A stretch of DNA of 64,000 nucleotides from Tillandsia leiboldiana (lineage: Eukaryota; Streptophyta; Magnoliopsida; Poales; Bromeliaceae). The notes under the pieces were generated by a model, which searched no databases, had not been told where the DNA came from, and saw only the letters and a list, made by a program, of their open reading frames with translations. The translations under genes were made by a program, and so were the position numbers. This document shows, piece after piece, positions 56,595 to 64,000 of the stretch. The stretch is from NCBI GenBank assembly GCA_029204045.2, contig CM055071.1:15645161-15709160 (forward strand). Reading direction: 5' to 3'. Position 1 is the first letter of the stretch. The number at the start of each line of letters is the position of its first letter.

Positions 56595-58388
56595 TGTCAC
56601 ACCCCGAAACTGCTACCAATTTGGCATGGTTCGGGCGCGCTGAACAGCCGCCGAACGGACAGAACCTCCCCTGTCCGCCCAAGGCTAAGCGACAAGATCA
56701 TGTACAAGAATCGCCCAGGAATTAATTCTAGATATACACAATCACAACGAGAGCACAACCAGTGCTAACAAGAACATAAGAGCAAGGTACGAGTATATAA
56801 AAGTAAACATACAAGTAACAAAAGAGAGAAACTCTATCTATTACAACCATTCCATTCGAGTATATGAATAATACATAGATCACATCCAAAACGTCCTCAC
56901 CCTATACAACATCTACTCTCAAAATGTAAAGACAAGGTGACAAGAGCTATAGATGTAGGGAGGCTGCTATCAACGCCTCTAGGGCGCCAAGCCCTTACCG
57001 CGATCCTCGCCGGGAGTACCTGTACTCGGCCCTGTAATAATAGTGGGGTGAGAACTATGGTCCATAGTTCCCAGTGGGTTCGGCCACCGACTCCACCGGT
57101 CTTCCCACTAGGTCCAAGAGGGCAAAAGCAGATAGATAGATAGATATATCTGAAAACTGTAAATGCAGTAAATACTACACTACTATGCCCAACATGGAAA
57201 AACATGTATGCATGCTCAGGGGAGAGATATCCAAATATATCACTATGTCCAAGAAGTACTATTTCATACTTGTTCTCTAACTCATTTTCAAGAAGTGTGG
57301 TTTTTAACACTTCATCTCAAATCTCACGGCACACCCGAGGGTTGCCCACGGCTCACTATCACGACGAGGGAGACTATGTCTCAACCTACCAATCGAACGC
57401 GTCTGCGGGACCCTAACCGTCCCTCGGGGTGGCGTGCCCCGTGACCAACTCCGGAGTAGGCGGCCGTAGAGGAGCGACCTCCACCAGCCAAAGACAGACT
57501 ATGAGCATGATCCAATCCTCTCCACACGAGGATACCCTATCTATAAGGCTAATGGCAACTGAGATCCCTATAGATAATACACAACCTATGTCTCACATGT
57601 GTCACGATAGGTTTACCTACACTACCTTTCATATGCCACTCGTTCATTTATTGTGTGGTGTTCACAATTTCTACATATATGCCACTCGTCATCAATTGCC
57701 GACTCACAAGTCCAACACCCAATCCGCACTATAGGATTCCTCGGTATCGACCAAATCTTTCCCAATCCAACATATTAGCATAACGTTTGCTAAATATCTA
57801 TATCAACCGGAAAGTATAAAGATGGAAATACATACTATCCTACAATGCAATGGTGCGATATGCAATAGTGTAAGTGGCTAAGACATAGGGAGAAGCCCAA
57901 CGGCTTCGGTAAGAGCACCACCCACCTCGGGTCCTTGGCTCGGCTCGGCTCTCCAAGAAAAATCTACGGGAGCACCGGTCTCGATCACAAGGGTCGCCTC
58001 AAGTCGGATGTCCTAAACAAGTCCAAAACGGCCTATTAATAACCTCCAAGCACTATGCTTAGTGTTTTCACGTGCGCGCAAAAGCGCCGACGAAAGACGA
58101 CGAACTTCCACGATTTGTGGTCTGGATCGTCAAGGGTTTACCCAAAACCCCTCAATGATGGAAGGATTCCATTTAAATCCCCCACCAAAATTACTAATGT
58201 CATTATTTCTCTTTTTGCCTCAAAAGTCCTAGAGCGCGTATTTCGGCTCTAATTTTTCGGCCGTTCGACGGAATGTCGATCCGTCTTCGCCAACACGTTT
58301 CTTTACATAGTAATTGAGTTTCCATGGGTTCAAATGAGATCAATCCCATGAAAATCCAAAATCTCCTCTTTTAACCTTAGGTTTCATT
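56595..58388 (-). repeat. J LTR, right copy (5' LTR), boundary uncertain
   Basis: Includes the hairpin module (57052-57070, acceptor complement at 57032-57034) and donor motif complement ACCCACCTCG (57920-57929). The sequence from 57335 to 58388 has no partner in the left copy. It is open to question where this LTR truly ends. Confidence 0.65.
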
Positions 58389-60245
58389 CACTACAAGAAA
58401 ATAGATTTTTTGTGGCCAATATTTTGTGGCCAATTAATGAACCCTACTATATTAACCTTTTTTGCGGCTATTTTCAACGTTTCCTCACTATTAATCTTAA
58501 CTCAAATTTTCATATACATACCGTAGGAATTTAGTAATGAGCGTCGCTAATTCGATGCAGTATTTGCGGCCATCGCTAGATTTTGGCCACAATAATAGTA
58601 AGAAATAATTGTAACAAATATTATCGCCACATATTTACTTTTCAATTCACCATTTGTCACCATCGATAACGTTGGGCCACTAAAATAATAATAATTAACT
58701 GTGGCGAATTTGTATGGCCACACATTTATTAAGATTTTCGTGGCTATTTTCAACTTGTCTTCACTATTAATCTTAATCAGAGTTTTCGTATACCTATGGT
58801 AGGGGTGTTTTAATGATCGTCACTAATTCGATGCACTATTTGTGGCCAACAATAAATTTTGGCCACAATAACAATAAGTAATTATTGTGGTAAATTTTAT
58901 CGCCACATATTTACTTTTCAATTCACCATTTGTCACCATCGATAACGTTGCGCCACTAAAATAATAATAATTAACTGTGGCGAATTTGTATGGCCACACA
59001 TTTATTAAGATTTTCGTGGCTATTTTCAACTTGTCTTCACTATTAATCTTAATCAGAATTTTCGTATACTTACGGTAGGGGTGTTTTAATGATCGTCACT
59101 AATTCGATGTACTATTTGTGGCCAACAATAAATTGTGGCCACAATAACAATAAGTAATTATTGTGGCAAATTTTATAGCCACATATTTACTTTTTAATTC
59201 ACCATTTGTCACCATCGATAACGTTGCGCCACTAAAATAATAGTAATTAACTGTGGCGAATTTGTACGGCCACACATTTATTAAGATTTTCGTGGCTATT
59301 TTCAACTTGTCTTTACTATTAATCTTAATCAGAATTTTCGTATACCTACGGTAGGGGTGTTTAATGATCGTCACTAATTCGATGCACTATTTGTGGCCAA
59401 CAATAAATTTTGGCCACAATAACAATAAGTAATTATTATGGCAAATTTTATCGCCACATATTTACTTTTCAATTCACCATTTGTCACCATCGATAACGTT
59501 GCGCCACTAAAATAATAATAATTAACTGTGGCGAATTTGTATGGCCACACATTTATTAAGATTTTCGTGGCTATTTTCAACTTGTCTTCACTATTAATCT
59601 TAATCAGAATTTTCGTATACTTACGGTAGGGGTGTTTTAATGATCGTCACTAATTCGATGCACTATTTGTGGCCAACAATAAATTTTGGCCACAATAACA
59701 ATAAGTAATTATTGTGGCAAATTTTATAGCCACATATTTACTTTTCAATTCACCATTTGTCACCATCGATAACGTTGCGCCACTAAAATAATAATAATTA
59801 ACTGTGGCGAATTTGTATGGCCACACATTTATTAAAATTTTCGTGGCTATTTTCAACTTGTCTTCACTATTAATCTTAATCAGAATTTTCGTATACCCAT
59901 TATTTGTGGCCAACAATAAATTTTGGCCACAATAACAATAAGTAATTATTATGGCAAATTTTATCGCCACATATTTACTTTTCAATTCACCATTTGTCAC
60001 CATCGATAACGTTGCGCCACTAAAATAATAATAATTATCTGTGGCGAATTTGTATGGTCACACATTTATTAAGATTTTCGTGGCTATTTTCAACTTGTCT
60101 TCACTATTAATCTTAATCAGAATTTTCGTATACCTACGGCAGGGGTGTTTTAATGATCGTCACTAATTCGATGCACTATTTGCGGCCAACAATAAATTTT
60201 GGCCACAATAACAATAAGTAATTATTGTGGCAAATTTTGTGTAGT
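58389..60245. mobile_element. CACTA-like non-autonomous element
   Basis: Begins with CACTACAAGAAAATAG, the classic plant CACTA terminus, followed by subterminal TTTGTGGCC motifs. The right end is degenerate (TTTTGTGTAGT near 60245, expected TTGTAGTG) and no clean 3-bp TSD is seen. The body is almost entirely 276-bp tandem units. No transposase frame. Confidence 0.6.
58545..60240. repeat. 276-bp tandem repeat array
   Basis: About six units starting near 58546, 58825, 59101, 59377, 59653 and (shortened by a 40-bp-scale deletion) 59900, plus a final partial unit at 60165. Units share TTCGATGCACTATTTGTGGCC and ACTGTGGCGAATTTGTATGG. Each contains many GTGGC / GCCAC inverted motifs. Small minus-strand frames repeating in each unit are shadows of the repeat. 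Confidence 0.92.
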
Positions 60246-61178
60246 AACCATGATTTTTGAAATCCAAAATCTAAGTTTAAATAAATTTCTGGATTATTTA
60301 AATGACAAAAATGGATTATTAGTAGTGCAATTGTGGCCCGAAAATATTGACTTTCGATCGGAGTCTGATCTCGAAAATCTGAGATAACCAGTCCGATCGT
60401 CTCGTCGAAACAAGAAAGATTGGTATTCACATATTCTCGATCTGACGGTCGGATTGTCCAGAAATCAGCGAAGAAGCGGGCGGGACCCACGACTTAAGTA
60501 AATAGTAAAATGAATAGTAAACCTTGATTTCGGTCCCCTTTCGATAGATAGTTGGCCATTTCACTGTCCAAAATTCAAACCTAGTAGTATGAGTAGACGA
60601 TTCTAGCTAATTTTGACATTCTGAGCGCAATGACGTTGACGAAATTTCCGTTTGACATTCCTAGAGTCTCGAGAAGCATGCCATACTGTATAACTGAACA
60701 GTATTCATGGACCAGAAATTAGATTTTGTGATCTTGCTATGTTGTAGTTTTTGTCTTTTTGTCTCAGCTAAATTTTTCTGGAGTGAACCACTCAGCTGAA
60801 TCCATGGGAATTTTAGGAAGTAAAAAAAATAGTTCACACAAATATTGGAAATGATCATTTGTAAATTGACGTTCTCTTAATTTTAACAATATTTAAGCAA
60901 TGTTACCTAAGCACCTACAAGTAGCATTCCAAAAATGAATACAATTCCTGGTGCTGATAAGTTTTCAAATTAGATAAATTTAACCAATATACTGTAAGAA
61001 TTTGAAAAAATTACTATATGGTTTAGAATTAATTGTATAAGTAGCTCCTAAACTTTTGTCAGAGTTTTACTCTAGTCCTCATAAATAACTTATTATAAAT
61101 AAATTGCCTTACACCCAAAAAAAAAAAAAAGGTTATGAAATGATAAAACTCGTAGAGGAAATTTGGGTCCTCTAACTT
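60246..61178. other. Intergenic region upstream of host gene
   Basis: AT-rich sequence without coding frames or recognised repeats apart from an A run near 61118. It separates the transposon cluster from the gene. Confidence 0.6.
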
Positions 61179-61187
61179 TATATAAAA
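61179..61187 (+). promoter_or_regulatory. Probable TATA box of the gamma-CA-like gene
   Basis: TATATAAAA, about 257 bp upstream of the start codon and upstream of the simple repeats that would then lie in the 5' UTR. Confidence 0.55.
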
Positions 61188-61264
61188 TGGTATATGGTAC
61201 CGAGTCTCGTCCACTGCGTTGTGCGCTCCGAACCCGAACTCACGAAGCAGCGCAATGAGAGTTT

Positions 61265-61266
<2 letters not shown>

Positions 61267-61352
<86 letters not shown>

Positions 61353-61392
61353 TTCCCCTTTTCCCCAATCGAAGATCACGAGAGAGCGTGAG

Positions 61393-61425
<33 letters not shown>
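61267..61425 (+). repeat. (AC)20, (TC)n and (GA)n microsatellites in the 5' UTR
   Basis: (AC)20 at 61267-61306, a TC run at 61308-61346 and a GA run at 61396-61425. The TC and GA runs are complementary and could pair over about 30 bp in the transcript, with a loop of about 50 nt, ending some 18 nt before the ATG. Confidence 0.9.
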
Positions 61426-61430
<5 letters not shown>

Positions 61431-61443
61431 AATAAAAGAAAAA

Positions 61444-61867
61444 ATGGTGGTGGCTCTCGCTCGCCTCTCCCGCAAAACCCTAGCCTCTGCCCCCTCCTCC
61501 CTCCGCCCCCTCCTCCGCCGCGGCCGCCCCTTCTCATCCGCATCCTCGCCCGAGGCGGCAGCGCCGCCTACGCCGGCGTCGTCTTCACCTCCTCCGGTGA
61601 ATTCTCCGGCGATATCAGCAGAGCGGGTGCGGTGGGACTACAGGGGCCAGAGGCAGGTCATCCCGCTGGGGCAGTGGATCCCCAAGGTCACCGTCGACGC
61701 CTTCGTCACCCCCAACGCCGTCCTCGCGGGGCAGGTCACGATCTACGACGGCGCCTCCGTGTGGTACGGCTCCGTCCTCCGTGGCGACCTCAACAAGATC
61801 ACCCTCGGCTTCTCCTCCAACGTCCAGGTGCGATGCGTTCTCCACGCCGCGTGGTCCTCCCCTACAG
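61444..61867 (+). CDS. Gamma carbonic anhydrase-like subunit of mitochondrial complex I, exon 1
   Basis: The ATG at 61444 opens a 141-codon exon. Residues 1 to about 45 form an Arg/Ser/Ala-rich mitochondrial presequence (RRGRPFSSA, likely cleavage near it), followed by a Pro/Ser linker. From about residue 58 it matches plant gamma-CA-like proteins: VRWDYRGQRQVIPLGQW, a left-handed beta-helix start (VLAGQVTIYDGASVWYGSVLRGDLNKI) and CVLHAAWSSPT. The exon probably ends at 61867 within a split Gly codon, before GTCCTATC. In the family these proteins sit in the matrix-exposed CA domain of complex I with gamma-CA subunits and lack full zinc ligation. Residue 129 is Val where I recall Glu in relatives. 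The rest of the beta-helix is not in the window. Very GC-rich coding sequence, unlike the AT-rich intron. Could be GAMMACAL1 or 2 type; orthology not resolved. Confidence 0.9.
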
Positions 61868-64000
61868 GTCCTATCAATTTTGATCCCATTTTCGCCTCTT
61901 TTCTCGATGGATCCAACAATTTGGTTTCGTTTTGATTGAAACCGACACATTGAATCAGTTTAGGTTTGTGGGATCTGCGAGATCTTACTACTCGTATAGA
62001 TACCCGAATTTTTGCAAGTTTCAATTTCTACTGCCTAATCGAGTATTTGTAAGATGTTTAACCTTAGATCAAAGGCTAGTTACTTGTAGTGATTGTTTTG
62101 AATGATCAAATTATAGTAGGTGTGATAGGTTAATCAGAGGTTGACTTGTGAAATTATTTGTTATTTTGATGTATTGTTTAAAATGATGTTCTTGATGAAT
62201 AGAGATGGTTGTTTGCGTTGTGGGGATTTCTTAAATAATCAGCAGAGTGTAGGCTTCTACATTAAAATACTGAAATTATTAGTCTTAGGATGCTATTAAA
62301 TTATTCAAGTCCCTTCCAGAGAGTTAATCATGACTAGATAAACAGTAAAAGATATAGTAGGAGAATAATCAGTTGAAGTTATGGTGAGAGAAACAGGTAA
62401 CAAACAAATGTTGTTCCGATTATCAAATATATGACGGATATGACGAGATTTTGGAAATCGGAGCAATCTATCAACCGACAGTGATGACGCTAGCGTAAGC
62501 AGTTGCTGAGTAAAATGACCCTGGGAGCTGTTTACATTCTAGTGAATGGTGAAGCTAAAGGGACAGCAATAAGGATTTGTTCTTTATTTTAATTCAGTTA
62601 CAAAAGCTACAGAATAATATGAAGAATGTTAGAAAGCCTGAATGTCAATTTGATGGAGGACAGTGCTGGGACAAGTGGATCCTGATTGCAACAATATGAT
62701 GGAATTTTTTAGGAAAGAACAGTGATATTAGCAGGGCAGTAGATATATGTTGTGAATGAGCTATCTTTTCTTTTTCAGTGATGCTGAATTTATCAATTGA
62801 CCCCTTTTGTTTTGCCTGACAGGCAAAAGTTTACCCTGGAAAGGTTCTTTCTCTGAAGATAAAAAAGCCTGCAGGGTTCTGATACTGCAGCGGAATGTAT
62901 ATGTTCGTGCGATGCCCGTAGATTTCTATGTTTGAGTGGTAAGCATATGTTTGATAATAAGAACTTTTCTGAGCTGAGTCAAGAATATAATGAAAGTCTC
63001 AAATTCTACCTCTTTTTGTGGCGGTTTTTCTGACGGAATTGTTGCTGCAATTTTGCTTCTGTTTCAAATTAGATTTTGAGAATTGGATATGCTATGTTTT
63101 GCTTTTGATTCATGCTAAGATGAAATGACAACAGGTACAATAGGTGAAACTTCGTGGTCTGAGAGTGATTCTTTGAAGTATTTGACGGGTAGAGAAAGTT
63201 AGATTTTAACTTTAAAGTAAGCCATGGGACTACAACTGTGCAATATACAAATGTCAGAGGTGTTCTCGGTATGAAATAAAGGCTTTCTTTTTGTTTTTAG
63301 CATTTGTCATTTATTAAGATAGCTGATGTGCCTTCAGAACAAAAGAGCGTCGGAAGTACATGACTACTAAATAAGTGCATCCAATAAACATCCAGAATCA
63401 GAAATTTGTTCGACTAAGTTGGATGTATGTGTATTCCACTAATTGTGTAAGAAGATAATCCTGATTGCTATTTCTAATCTTTGGGTTTAGCAATTTGTTG
63501 TATTTAGTTTCAGAACTTCTTTTACTTTATAGAAATAACTAATCTTCTCATAACAAACTCATTATGCAATATTTACTAGCATTTCATTGACCTTTTCAGG
63601 ATCTAATTACATGTTCTTCTCCATTTTCAATTTTCAGGTAAATAGTGTTGTTGACTGGAGGAAGTTCTACAATGAAAGATACATGTAAGGTTTCCTGGTC
63701 AGAAGTACAGCTTCAGAACCTCTATTTCGTAGCAATGATTTTTACTTTAAAGTAATAATTCTTTTTTCTTTGATGAGGAAACATATCTCAGGGGGTATGT
63801 TTTCAGTTAATAGACAACATTTAATGAAATCCTTTTCTCTTTATCAATGAAATCCTAACATTAACCGTTCTTACATTATCTATTATCATTCTTTGTCACT
63901 TTAAATTGCAAGGTGGAAAGGTAAAAGTATATATCTTTTTCAGCTTAAGAAAGATCCTTATTTGATTGAAAGGGTTAACAGGAAAAATATCAACATAGTA
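61868..64000 (+). other. Probable large first intron of the gamma-CA-like gene
   Basis: AT-rich sequence with no match to the expected second exon (the beta-helix segment around DRYVTVGAYSLLRSC) on reading through. The next exon therefore probably lies beyond the window. Isolated splice-like signals exist (acceptors near 62778, 62822 and 63637, donor at 63685). Confidence 0.55.

Larger units (their letters stand above)
54456..58388 (-). mobile_element. Element J: Ty3/gypsy remnant, reverse orientation
   Basis: Left LTR piece 54456-55195 matches 56595-57334 with about six differences. Both start TGTCACACCCCG (LTR ends CGGGGTGTGACA in sense). Between them is a gag. The complement of a primer-binding site (TGGTATCAAAGCGAG, 56573-56587) lies seven bases left of the right LTR, so that one is the 5' LTR. 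The left LTR is joined to the gag end by a deletion that removed pol and much of the LTR. The right boundary is uncertain, as a CACTA-like element follows at 58389. No TSD could be matched. Confidence 0.8.

Noticed and set aside
58547..60003. Series of 68-117-codon minus-strand frames at 276-bp spacing
   Set aside because: They repeat with the tandem unit. Conservation follows the DNA repeat, not protein constraint.
62823..62882. Open stretch after an acceptor-like CTGACAG (KVYPGKVLSLKIKKPAG)
   Set aside because: It is short, ends at a stop and does not match the expected second exon of the gamma-CA-like gene.

Overview
This is nuclear DNA from a flowering plant. The evidence is dense nests of LTR retrotransposons primed by initiator tRNA-Met, a CACTA-type DNA transposon remnant, and one intron-containing nuclear gene for a mitochondrial protein. 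The first exon of that gene is very GC-rich, which hints at a monocot, but the species cannot be read from the sequence.

Layout. Bases 1-60,245 are almost entirely transposable elements, and most boundaries can be fixed by LTR ends plus 5-bp target-site duplications (TSDs). The oldest layer is a broken gypsy-type LTR (F), seen at 36690-36908, 47459-48241 and 51655-52297. A Sirevirus-like Ty1/copia element (D, about 1852-36689) sits in F. Inside D's second ORF lies a complex element A (3290-33890, TSD AAACT) with the structure LTR-internal-LTR-internal-LTR. Inside A's second gag copy lies element B (10085-29646, TSD GAATT). Inside B's second ORF lies a large gypsy-type LARD-like element C (15129-26756, TSD GTGCC). 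This is a five-level nest: C in B in A in D in F. F was also hit by a second LARD-like element E in reverse orientation (36909-47458, TSD TGGCG) and by H, now a solo LTR (48242-51649, TSD AGTAT). A partial H-type LTR fills 1-1851. From 52298 a further Sirevirus-like element G begins (5' LTR plus gag). It is interrupted by J, a reverse-oriented Ty3/gypsy remnant with a damaged gag. J's right LTR runs into a CACTA-like element made of 276-bp tandem units (58389-60245). The only host gene begins at 61444: exon 1 of a gamma carbonic anhydrase-like subunit of mitochondrial complex I, whose remaining exons lie beyond the window.

How the elements work. None of the Sirevirus-like elements carries protease, integrase, reverse transcriptase or RNase H. 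They keep LTRs, primer-binding site, polypurine tracts, a gag with a UBN2/DUF4219-type domain, coiled coil and two CCHC fingers, and (B, D) a second ORF resembling the 'putative plant transposon protein' family. They must therefore have moved with enzymes supplied in trans. C and E have 3.3-4.1 kb LTRs and 3.4-3.8 kb non-coding interiors, the LARD pattern.

Most notable observations. (1) An array of 5-8 small hairpins with an almost invariant loop TGGATT lies in the transcribed leader of every Sirevirus-like LTR here, preceded by two long covarying stems. (2) A covarying hairpin lies just before a candidate 3' splice site inside the LTRs of four different gypsy-type families. (3) The CCGG-palindrome plus TATA promoter layout of the LTRs recurs inside the elements directly upstream of the second ORF. 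All three were read by eye and need folding and comparative tests.
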